Positions 43,080-50,875 of a stretch of DNA of 64,000 nt are shown in pieces. The stretch comes from JAFARZ01 sp035651595. Lineage in GTDB: Bacteria; Actinomycetota; Actinomycetes; Streptosporangiales; Streptosporangiaceae. The position numbers and the translations under genes are program-made. The stretch covers positions 1 through 64,000 of the forward strand of contig DASRFJ010000088.1 of the NCBI GenBank assembly GCA_035651595.1, in the 5' to 3' direction. The notes beneath the pieces were generated by a model. The model ran no database searches. It was not told where the DNA came from and was given only the letters and a program-made list of their open reading frames with translations. Numbering within the stretch: the stretch's first letter is position 1; each line of letters starts with the position of its first letter.

Positions 43080-43652
43080 CTAGGACCGGGTCTCGATGTG
43101 GGCGCGGCGCACGCAGGACAGCGCCGCGATCAGGCAGGCCAGGCCGCCGCCGGCGCCCGCGACCGCGCTCGGGTGGATCGCGGTCACCGTGCCGGTGACA
43201 GCGGCGGCGACCGCGATGGCGGCGAGGGCGAAACCGGCCGGGTACAGTTCGGCGATCCGGAACAGCCGCGCGAGCGGCAGCAAGTGCGCTCCGACGACGA
43301 GCAGAATCCACGCCGGGACATAGCGCGGCTGGCCGGCCGCGGTCAGGGCAACGGCGCCGAGCAGGCACGCGGCCGCTTCGGCGCCGACGATCCGCCAGTA
43401 CATTCGATGCACGGCCGGATCGCTCATCGAGGGCTCCGCGCCGCGCAGCCGCCGCATCGCGGAACCCGCGAGCAGGGCGGCCACCACGCTGGCGACCGAT
43501 CCCGCGACGAGCGCGGGCGACCAGCCCGCCGGCGGCTCGGCCTGGCCCCAGCCGAACCACGCCAGCGCGGCGACAGTGAGCACCAGCGCGGTATTCGCGA
43601 GATCGACCGCCCGGCTCGACGTCCGGGCGGGCTGTGCCGGGAAAGTGATCAT
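43080..43652 (-). CDS. Membrane protein, about five TM helices
   Basis: 190 residues, almost entirely hydrophobic after residue 20, with short charged loops (RRLRGAEPSMSDPAVHRMYWR) and no recognisable family motif. First gene of the operon; the promoter region contains two CTTTGCG-type palindromes. ATG start at 43652. Confidence 0.72.
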   Translation of the reverse strand: MITFPAQPARTSSRAVDLANTALVLTVAALAWFGWGQAEPPAGWSPALVAGSVASVVAALLAGSAMRRLRGAEPSMSDPAVHRMYWRIVGAEAAACLLGAVALTAAGQPRYVPAWILLVVGAHLLPLARLFRIAELYPAGFALAAIAVAAAVTGTVTAIHPSAVAGAGGGLACLIAALSCVRRAHIETRS

Positions 43653-43668
43653 CCCCGTCCTCCTTCAG

Positions 43669-43705
43669 CTTTGCGACACAAAGTACGTCGCTTTGCGACG
43701 CAAAG
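43669..43705. promoter_or_regulatory. Twin palindromic operators
   Basis: Two 15-bp palindromes: 43669-43683 (CTTTGCGACACAAAG, one mismatch) and 43691-43705 (CTTTGCGACGCAAAG, perfect). Their centres are 22 bp apart, two helical turns, which places two dimers on the same face. They lie 17-53 bases upstream of the 43652 start codon. Confidence 0.7.
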
Positions 43706-43823
43706 TCAAGGGGCATGAATCACTTTCGGTGAATATTTCACTGCATGTATTCCGTTCCGCCCGTGCGGCCTCTAGTGTTTGCGTCCAGCGTGGACAAATA
43801 GGCGCAACCTGGGGGGGAATCCC

Positions 43824-46800
43824 GTGTCGCGTGTCACTCGTGCTTGTTGCCTGCTCGCGGTCACGGTCCTTGCCTTGGCCGGGCTGGCCGCGGTGGTCCT
43901 GACCAAGGCGCCCACGGCCTCGGCGGCGAGCGCCGCCTTTGTCCAGCAGGTGTCTGGACATGGGAACGGCGGGTCGCTGGGGGTAACCCCAGGCACCGCG
44001 GTGACCGCCGGGAACCGGCTGGTGGTAGAGGTCGGGGTGTGGAATTCCGCGCACTCCACCACAAGCGCTGTCACCGACTCGGCCGGTAACTCCTACACGG
44101 AGCTGACCCACTTCGCCGCCGCTGACGGTACGGAAATGTCGGTGTGGACCGCACCGGTCACCGCGGGCGGGGGCACCAAGCCCACCATCACCGCGAAGGC
44201 GTCCGCCACCGCGGACATCGGCATGGCCGCGGTCGAGTACTCGGGGGTATCCACCGCGGCCGGCACCTCGGTCCTAGATGTGCAGGCGCATGCTACCGGC
44301 AAGACCGGCGGAGCAGCCACGGTCAGCTCCGGCGCGACGCCCGCCACGACCGGGACGGGCGAACTGGCCATCGGTTTCTACGCCGACTCCGGGTTCGGGG
44401 ACAAGCTCACGCCCGGTTCCGGCTGGACCGGCCGGGTCAACCTGGCGCCCACCTCGGATATGGAGCTGCTGGTCGAGGACCAGGTCGTCGGTCAGGGCGC
44501 CACGCCGGCCGCGAGCGCTGGCACCGGGGCCAGCACCATCTGGCTCATGGCCGCCGTTGTCCTGGCGCCAGCGTCGTCTGGCGCGCCAACCGTTCCCGGA
44601 ACCCCGAGCGGTGTCACCGCGACCGCGGGGGATGCCTCGGCATCGGTGGCCTGGACCGCTCCGGGCGACGGCGGCTCGCCGATCACCTCCTACACCGTCA
44701 CGCCGTACACCGGCGGCACCGCGCAGCAGCCCACGACCGTCACCGGCAACCCGCCGGCCACATCCGCCACGGTCACCGGCCTGACCAACGGCACGAGCTA
44801 CACGTTCACGGTCAGCGCCACGAACGCCGTCGGTGCCGGGCCGGCGTCATCGCCCTCCAACGCGGTCACACCGAACGCGGCGCCGCAGGGACAATGGGGT
44901 CCGCTCCAGACCTGGCCGATCGTCGCGGTGCACTCGGTGCTGATGCACAACGGGAAGATGCTGCAATGGGACGGCTGGCAGACGCCCGAGCCCACCGACA
45001 TCTACGACCCGGCGGCGCGGACATTCACCACCGTCAACGCGCCGTCGAGCAACTTCTGCGCCGGAAACGTGCAGTTGCCGGACGGCCGGATCATGACCGT
45101 CGGTGGCTGGGGCGCGCAAACCACTGGCCAGACAGGCATCGTCGACACCAACATCTTCGACCCCGCGACGCAGACCTGGACCAGGGTCGCCAACATGCAC
45201 CTGCCGCGGTGGTATCCCGACCTGGTGGAGCTGCCCGACGGGCGGTACGTCGCCATCAGCGGTAACTCCACCGACTCCAACACCTGGGCTGACACCCCTG
45301 AGGTCTACGACCCGAAGGCGAACACCTGGACCCTGCTGTCCAACGTGTCCACCCCGCAGGTGCATGAGGAGGAATACCCGTTCTCGTACCTCGCCCCGAA
45401 CGGCAAGGTGTTCACGATCGGCCCGTCCGAGGACCAGTCGTTCTTCCTCGACGTCGGCAACCAGACCTGGACCCCGGTCGGCTCAAGCGGCGTCGTCAAC
45501 GGCTCGTCAGTCATGTACCGGCCGGGAAAGATCCTCTACAGCGGCGGCGCCGCGAGCGTGACGACCACGACGCCGGCGACGGCGGGATCGGCGGTCATCG
45601 ACCTGACCGCCGCCACCCCGACGTGGCAGCCGGCCGCGCCGATGAACAACGCGCGTGTCTATCACACGCTCACCATGCTGGCGGACGGTCGCGTGCTCGC
45701 GGTCGGCGGCGAGCCGACCAGCAATCAGGACAACGTGACGACCGGCGTTCTGCCGGCCGAAATCTGGGATCCAGCCACCGGCAAATGGACGGCCGGCCCC
45801 GCGATGGCCGCGGCGCGCAACTATCATTCGACCGCGGTCCTGATGCCTGACGGCACCGTGCTCGTCGCCGGCGGCGGCCACGAGGAAAACAGCTCGGACC
45901 CGGGCCAGTTCTCCGCTCAGGTCTACTCACCCTCGTACCTGTTCAACGGGCCGCGGCCGGCGATAGCGTCGGCACCGGCATCGTCCACCTACGGCGCCAG
46001 CATGAACATCAGTACCCCGGACGCGGCCTCGATCTCGGCGGTGAACCTGGTGTCGCTCGGCGCCGACACGCATCAGATGGACATGGACCAGCACTTCGTA
46101 CCGCTATCGTTCACCGCCGGTTCCGGCTCGCTCAGCGTTCAGGCCCCTGCCTCGGCGGCACTGGCGCCGCCCGGCTACTACATGCTGTTCATCGTCAACA
46201 AGCTCGGCGTGCCGTCGGTGGCCGCCATCGTGCGGATGGACCCGGCGGCGCCCACGCTGCCGGCCGCTCCCAGCGGAGTGATCGCCTCGGCCGGGAACGG
46301 CTCGGCGTCGGTGACGTGGACGGCGCCGTCCGACGGCGGTTCGCCGATCACTTCCTACACGGTCACGCCGTATGTCGCGGGAGTCGCCCAGCAGGCGACC
46401 ACGATCTCAGGTAACCCGCCAGCCACGTCCGCCACCATCACCGGTCTCACCAACGGCACCAGCTACACGTTCACGGTGAGCGCGACCAATGCCGTCGGCA
46501 CCGGGCCCGCGTCCGCGCCCTCGAACGCGGTCACGCCATCCGGCGGCAGCGGCACCGTGTCGTTCGTCCAGCAAGTGTCGGGGCATGGACACGGCGGGAC
46601 GCTGGGGGTGACCCCGGGATCGGAGGTCGTCGCCGGTGACCGGATGGTCGTCGAGGTCGGAGTGTGGAATTCCTCGCATGCCACCGCGAGCGGCGTCACC
46701 GACTCGGCCGGAAACGTCTACACCGAGCTCACCCACTTCGCCGCCTCCGACGGCACCGAAATGTCGGTCTGGTCCGCGCCCGTCACGGCGGGCGGCGGCA

Positions 46801-47201
46801 CCAAGCCCGTCATCACCGCCAAGACGACCTCGTCGGCCGACATAGGCATAGCCGCGACGGAGTATTCGGGGCTCTCCGCGGCCAGTGGCAGTGCGGTGCT
46901 GGACGTCCAGGCGCACGCCACCGGTACCACCAGCGCGGCGCGCACGGTCAGCTCCGGCGCCACCGCGGCCACCACCGCCGACGGCGAACTGGCCATCGGC
47001 TTCTACGCCGACTCCGGCTTCACCGATGTCCTGACGCCGGGCACCGGGTGGACCGGGCGGGTCAACCTGTCACCGGCTCCGGACATGGAGCTGATGGTCG
47101 AAGACCAGCCCGCCAGCCTGGCCGCCACCCCGGCCGCATCGGCCGGCACGGGCGCGGGCACCGTCTGGCTGATGGCCACCCTGGTGCTCAAGCATTCATG
47201 A
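43824..47201 (+). CDS. Secreted kelch copper-radical-oxidase-like protein with mirrored accessory domains
   Basis: 1125 residues from the GTG at 43824 (GGGGGG ribosome site before it). A signal peptide ends near residue 35. Then: repeat domain D (37-250), FN3 (255-350), galactose-oxidase-like kelch propeller plus DUF1929 (357-808), FN3 (812-905) and a second D domain (912-1125). Oxidase residues are in place: Cys412 (NFCAGNVQLPDGR), Tyr464 (PRWYPDLVELPDGR), Tyr667-His668 (ARNYHSTAVLMPDG) and His750 (DTHQMDMDQ), matching the Cys-Tyr cofactor and copper ligands. GlxA-type glycan or alcohol oxidation outside the cell is likely; D domains may bind a surface polymer. Confidence 0.88.
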   Translation: MSRVTRACCLLAVTVLALAGLAAVVLTKAPTASAASAAFVQQVSGHGNGGSLGVTPGTAVTAGNRLVVEVGVWNSAHSTTSAVTDSAGNSYTELTHFAAADGTEMSVWTAPVTAGGGTKPTITAKASATADIGMAAVEYSGVSTAAGTSVLDVQAHATGKTGGAATVSSGATPATTGTGELAIGFYADSGFGDKLTPGSGWTGRVNLAPTSDMELLVEDQVVGQGATPAASAGTGASTIWLMAAVVLAPASSGAPTVPGTPSGVTATAGDASASVAWTAPGDGGSPITSYTVTPYTGGTAQQPTTVTGNPPATSATVTGLTNGTSYTFTVSATNAVGAGPASSPSNAVTPNAAPQGQWGPLQTWPIVAVHSVLMHNGKMLQWDGWQTPEPTDIYDPAARTFTTVNAPSSNFCAGNVQLPDGRIMTVGGWGAQTTGQTGIVDTNIFDPATQTWTRVANMHLPRWYPDLVELPDGRYVAISGNSTDSNTWADTPEVYDPKANTWTLLSNVSTPQVHEEEYPFSYLAPNGKVFTIGPSEDQSFFLDVGNQTWTPVGSSGVVNGSSVMYRPGKILYSGGAASVTTTTPATAGSAVIDLTAATPTWQPAAPMNNARVYHTLTMLADGRVLAVGGEPTSNQDNVTTGVLPAEIWDPATGKWTAGPAMAAARNYHSTAVLMPDGTVLVAGGGHEENSSDPGQFSAQVYSPSYLFNGPRPAIASAPASSTYGASMNISTPDAASISAVNLVSLGADTHQMDMDQHFVPLSFTAGSGSLSVQAPASAALAPPGYYMLFIVNKLGVPSVAAIVRMDPAAPTLPAAPSGVIASAGNGSASVTWTAPSDGGSPITSYTVTPYVAGVAQQATTISGNPPATSATITGLTNGTSYTFTVSATNAVGTGPASAPSNAVTPSGGSGTVSFVQQVSGHGHGGTLGVTPGSEVVAGDRMVVEVGVWNSSHATASGVTDSAGNVYTELTHFAASDGTEMSVWSAPVTAGGGTKPVITAKTTSSADIGIAATEYSGLSAASGSAVLDVQAHATGTTSAARTVSSGATAATTADGELAIGFYADSGFTDVLTPGTGWTGRVNLSPAPDMELMVEDQPASLAATPAASAGTGAGTVWLMATLVLKHS

Positions 47202-47209
47202 GGTCTTAG

Positions 47210-47809
47210 TCAGGCCGGGCCGAGCAGCGAGGAGGCGAGCTGGCGGAGGCTGGCGGCCACCCGGTCGTGCTCGCCATCCCGCATCAGCCGCAGTATCGGG
47301 GTGTCGTGCAGGGAGCCGAGCACCATGTGCGCGAGCAGGTCCGCGTCGAGGTCCGGCCGCGCCTGCGTGATCAGCCCGGCGATGTGCTCGTGCCAGAACA
47401 GGTAGACGGGGTTCTCATGCCGGCTGGCCGCGCCGGACTTGCTGGTCAGCGCCGCGTGCTCCTGGGCGTTCAGCAGGCCGATGCTGCGTGAGGCCAGTTC
47501 GGTGAGCGCGGTCAGGAACGCCATCAGCCGTTCCCGGGGCGGCGCGCCGGGTCCGAGCGGCGGCGGGCCGCTGAGCACGGCCTGGTGCAGCGCCTCGGCG
47601 CGCTCGTGGGCCAGGGCCTGCATCAGTTCGGCGCGGCTGCCGAACCGGTGGAATACCGTCGCCTTGCCGACCCCCGCGGCGGCGGCCACCCGCTCGATGG
47701 AAACCTCGGCGGGTTCGTAGCGTTCCAGCAGCTCTTCTGCCGCCCGCATGATCGCGCGGCGGTTCCGCGCCGCGTCCGCGCGTTCCGGCCGCTGCCCGGT
47801 CGTCGTCAT
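47210..47809 (-). CDS. TetR family transcriptional regulator
   Basis: 199 residues. The N-terminal HTH is complete (ERADAARNRRAIMRAAEELLERYEPAEVSIERVAAAAGVGKATVFHRFGSRAELMQAL), followed by an all-helical ligand domain. Divergent from the alcohol dehydrogenase-like gene at 47936; two palindromes lie between them. TetR proteins in this arrangement usually repress the neighbour and themselves. Confidence 0.92.
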   Translation of the reverse strand: MTTTGQRPERADAARNRRAIMRAAEELLERYEPAEVSIERVAAAAGVGKATVFHRFGSRAELMQALAHERAEALHQAVLSGPPPLGPGAPPRERLMAFLTALTELASRSIGLLNAQEHAALTSKSGAASRHENPVYLFWHEHIAGLITQARPDLDADLLAHMVLGSLHDTPILRLMRDGEHDRVAASLRQLASSLLGPA

Positions 47810-47851
47810 CGGCAGACCTCGACCTCACCCTCGGCAGAGCTCTAGACAAAC

Positions 47852-47905
47852 TGGACCGATGGTCCATATAGTGAGGGCCCGGAGTCCAAATGAACCTTCG
47901 GTTCA
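47852..47905. promoter_or_regulatory. Paired palindromes, candidate TetR operators
   Basis: TGGACCGATGGTCCA at 47852-47866 and TGAACCTTCGGTTCA at 47891-47905. Both have the form TGrACC-N3-GGTyCA and lie between the divergent TetR and oxidoreductase genes, 39 bp centre to centre. Confidence 0.6.
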
Positions 47906-47935
47906 ATTATGGCACGATCCCAGAGGAGTATTCGC

Positions 47936-48889
47936 ATGCGCGCGATCATGGTGCACGAGACCGGCGGACCCGAGGTGCTGAAGCTGGTGGAGGTGCCGGA
48001 GCCTGCCGCCGGCCCGGGACACGTGGTGATCCGGACCGAGGCCATCGGCGTCAGCCACACCGAGGCATCGCTGCGGGCCGGGGGCTATCCGATGCCGGTT
48101 CCGCTGCCGGCCGTGTACGGCGTGGAGGCCGCGGGCGTGGTCGTCGAGACCGGCGAGGGAGCCGACCCCGCGCTGGCCGGACGCCGGGTGGTCGTGCTGT
48201 CCACCGCGATGGGCTGCTACGCGGAATACGTCGCGGTCCCCGCGGATGTGATCGCGGAGATCCCACCGGGTATCTCATCGGCCGACGCCGTCGCGGTCGC
48301 AAACTTCGGCGCCGTGGCGCTGTGTGCGCTACGCATGGCGAACCTGACCGGCGAGGAGACCGTCCTGGTCGAGGCCGCCGCCGGGGGAGTGGGCGGCTAC
48401 CTCACCCAGCTTGCTCGCCGGCTGGGCGCCAAGCGGGTGATCGGCACGGCCGGCGGTCAGGCCAAAGGCGACTACGCGCGCTCGATCGGCGCCGATGAGG
48501 TTGTCGATCACACCGATCCGCAGTGGCCCGCCGGGCTTGAGCCGGGCAGCATCGATGTCGTATTCGAGTCCATCGGCGCAGACACGCCCGCCAAGTTGCT
48601 GCCGTCGCTGCGGCCGGCCACCGGGCGCATCCTGGCGTACGGCTTCCTGACCGGCGCACCGACCATCACCGCGCTGGACCTGATGAGTAACGGCGGCACA
48701 CTGACCGGCTGCGGCGGACCACTGTGGTTCGAGCGGGTTCAGGCCGCTCGCGCCGACGTGTTCGCGCTCGTCGCGGACGGGCACCTGACCCCGCGGATCG
48801 ACACCGTGCTGCCCCTGGATGAGGCTGCCGAGGCACACCGCCGCTTCGACACCCGCGCCGCGATCGGCAAGATCGTCCTCCTGCCATGA
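47936..48889 (+). CDS. Quinone oxidoreductase-like MDR dehydrogenase
   Basis: 317 residues from the ATG at 47936, preceded by GAGGAG. Medium-chain dehydrogenase/reductase without zinc ligands: AIMVHETGGPEVLKLVEVPEP, GVEAAGVVVETGEG, the NADPH loop EAAAGGVGGYLTQLARRLGAKRVIGTAGG and a C-terminal LPLDEAAEAHRRFDTRAAIGKIVLLP. It reduces quinones or enones with NADPH. Likely controlled by the divergent TetR protein. Confidence 0.88.
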   Translation: MRAIMVHETGGPEVLKLVEVPEPAAGPGHVVIRTEAIGVSHTEASLRAGGYPMPVPLPAVYGVEAAGVVVETGEGADPALAGRRVVVLSTAMGCYAEYVAVPADVIAEIPPGISSADAVAVANFGAVALCALRMANLTGEETVLVEAAAGGVGGYLTQLARRLGAKRVIGTAGGQAKGDYARSIGADEVVDHTDPQWPAGLEPGSIDVVFESIGADTPAKLLPSLRPATGRILAYGFLTGAPTITALDLMSNGGTLTGCGGPLWFERVQAARADVFALVADGHLTPRIDTVLPLDEAAEAHRRFDTRAAIGKIVLLP

Positions 48890-48927
48890 GCGTGTGACGC
48901 GAGCAGACGGCGTCCCGCGGCCGAACC

Positions 48928-50322
48928 TCAGTGGGCGAAGCCTCCGCGGGTGCCGGCCGGCGCCAGCGGGACGTGCGAGTGCGGGTGGGCGTCGAGCAGG
49001 GCGATCTGGCGGCGGATGTCGTCGAGCAGCAGGCTCGCCATATCCCTGGTGAATCCGTTGCGCACCACGATCCGGCACACCGCGGTGCCGGTCATGTTCT
49101 CGGGGAACGTGTAGGCCGGCACCTGCCAGCCGCGCCCGCGTAGCCGTTCGGACAGGTCGAACACGGTGAACGCGTCGTACCCGTGCCGCATCCGGAACGC
49201 GAACACCGGCAGATCGGTGCCGTCGGTCAGCAGTTCGAACGGCTCCATCTTGCCGATCTCCGAGGACAGGTACACGGCGACGTCCTGACACGCCTGATGG
49301 ACCTGGCGGTATCCCTCGAAGCCGAGCCGGAGGAAGTTGTAGTACTGCGCCGCGACGTGCGCGCCGGGCCGGGAGAAGTTCAGCGCGAACGTGGGCATGT
49401 TTCCGCCCAGGTAGTTCACCCGGAACACCAGGTCGTCGGGCAGGGATTGCGAGTCGCGCCAGACGATCCAGCCGACACCGGGGTAGACCAGCCCGAACTT
49501 GTGCCCGGAGGCGTTGATCGAGGACACCCGCGGCACCCGGAAATCCCACGTCAGGTCCGGCTGGATGAACGGCGCGACGAACCCGCCGGACGCCCCGTCC
49601 ACGTGCATCGGCACGTCCGGACCGCCGGCGGCCGCGAGCGCGTCGAGGGCGGCGGAGATCTCCGCGACCGGCTCGTACGAGCCGTCCATCGTGGAGCCCA
49701 TGATCGCCACCACGCCGATCGTATTCTCGTCGCACAGCGCGGCTGCCTGTGGCCCGCGCAGGTGCAGCCGGCCCGGCTCCATCGGCACCAGCCGGGGCTC
49801 GACCTGCCAGTAGCGGCAGAACTTCTCCCAGCACACCTGCACGTTCGCGCCCATGATGAGGTTGGGCTTGGTGGCGTCCAGGCCGGCCTCGGCGCGCCGG
49901 GCGCGCCAGCGCCACAACAGCGCCATGCCGCCCAGCATGCAGGCCTCGCTGGAGCCGGTGGTCGAGCAGCCCGGTGCGTCCGACCCGGCCGGTGCGTGCC
50001 ACAGGTCGCCGAGGATGTTCACGCAGCGCCGCTCGAGCTCGGCGGTCTGCGGGTACTCGTCCTTGTCGATCATGTTCTTGTCGAAGCACTCGGCCATCAG
50101 CCGCTCGGCCTCTGGCTCCATCCACGTGGTGACGAACGTGGCAAGGTTCAGCCGCGCGTTGCCGTCCAGGATGAGCTCATCGCGCACCACCTGGAGCGCC
50201 GTGCCCGGCAGCATGCCGCGCGGCGGAATGCGGAACCGCGGCACTTCGTGGCTCGCCTCACGCACGCACATCGGGTTGAGGTCGAGGTCGGTATCTTCGG
50301 TCACTTTGCTGTGCAATGGCAT
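48928..50322 (-). CDS. gadB: Glutamate decarboxylase
   Basis: 464 residues of the PLP-dependent group II decarboxylase family. Typical segments: ATFVTTWMEPEAERLM, NMIDKDEYPQTAELERRCVN, GCSTTGSSEACMLGG, HVDGASGGFVAPF and the Schiff-base lysine in INASGHKFGLVYPGVG. It converts glutamate to GABA, consuming a proton, and serves acid tolerance or a GABA shunt. No glutamate/GABA antiporter is adjacent. ATG start at 50322. Confidence 0.94.
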   Translation of the reverse strand: MPLHSKVTEDTDLDLNPMCVREASHEVPRFRIPPRGMLPGTALQVVRDELILDGNARLNLATFVTTWMEPEAERLMAECFDKNMIDKDEYPQTAELERRCVNILGDLWHAPAGSDAPGCSTTGSSEACMLGGMALLWRWRARRAEAGLDATKPNLIMGANVQVCWEKFCRYWQVEPRLVPMEPGRLHLRGPQAAALCDENTIGVVAIMGSTMDGSYEPVAEISAALDALAAAGGPDVPMHVDGASGGFVAPFIQPDLTWDFRVPRVSSINASGHKFGLVYPGVGWIVWRDSQSLPDDLVFRVNYLGGNMPTFALNFSRPGAHVAAQYYNFLRLGFEGYRQVHQACQDVAVYLSSEIGKMEPFELLTDGTDLPVFAFRMRHGYDAFTVFDLSERLRGRGWQVPAYTFPENMTGTAVCRIVVRNGFTRDMASLLLDDIRRQIALLDAHPHSHVPLAPAGTRGGFAH

Positions 50323-50371
50323 GCTTCGTCTCCCCTGGCTGTGGTACCGCGGTCAGGTTACGCCCGTGGCC

Positions 50372-50875
50372 TCAGTGCAGGGGCCGGACCATGACGCCAA
50401 GCAGCCGGTCGGCAGGCACGCAGCCGATGGCCCGGGAGTCGTGGCTCCGCGCCGCGTTGTCCCCGAGCACGACGAACATGTCCGGCGGCACCAGCCCGTC
50501 GTGGTCGGCCCGGCCCGGGGCCGGCACCGCGTCGGGCAGCGGGTCTCCGGGCAGCGCGGCGACGCGCTTGATCAGCCACTGCCGCCGGGCAGGCGGCCAG
50601 GACGGCGGTACGCCCGCCCAGCCGCCGTCCGGCAGCGGCCGCTCAACGACGACGACAAGCCCGGAGCGCAGCTCGCTCATCCCGGCCCGGCGGACAAGCA
50701 CCCGGTCACCAGAGGACAGCGCGGGCTGCATGCTGGGACCGGTGACCTCGACCACCGCCAGGTTGCGCCGCACCAGCCGCACCAGGCGCACCAGCACGAC
50801 GGCGGTCACAGGCAGCGCCACGGCGCCACCTAGCGCCAGGACGCCGCCCAGCGCCGGGAGCGCACGCTCAGCCAT
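50372..50875 (-). CDS. S26 signal-peptidase-like protein of the peptide cluster
   Basis: 167 residues. An N-terminal TM anchor (residues 8-36) precedes the type I signal peptidase catalytic core: VTGPSMQPALSSGDRVLV with nucleophile Ser48, WLIKRVAALPGD with general-base Lys103, and the late box VVLGDNAARSHDSRAIG. It is much smaller than housekeeping LepB. It is coupled to the ABC exporter (ATGGCTGA overlap), so I infer it removes the leaders of the Cys-rich precursors at their A-x-A site. Last gene of the operon starting at 53603. Confidence 0.87.
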   Translation of the reverse strand: MAERALPALGGVLALGGAVALPVTAVVLVRLVRLVRRNLAVVEVTGPSMQPALSSGDRVLVRRAGMSELRSGLVVVVERPLPDGGWAGVPPSWPPARRQWLIKRVAALPGDPLPDAVPAPGRADHDGLVPPDMFVVLGDNAARSHDSRAIGCVPADRLLGVMVRPLH

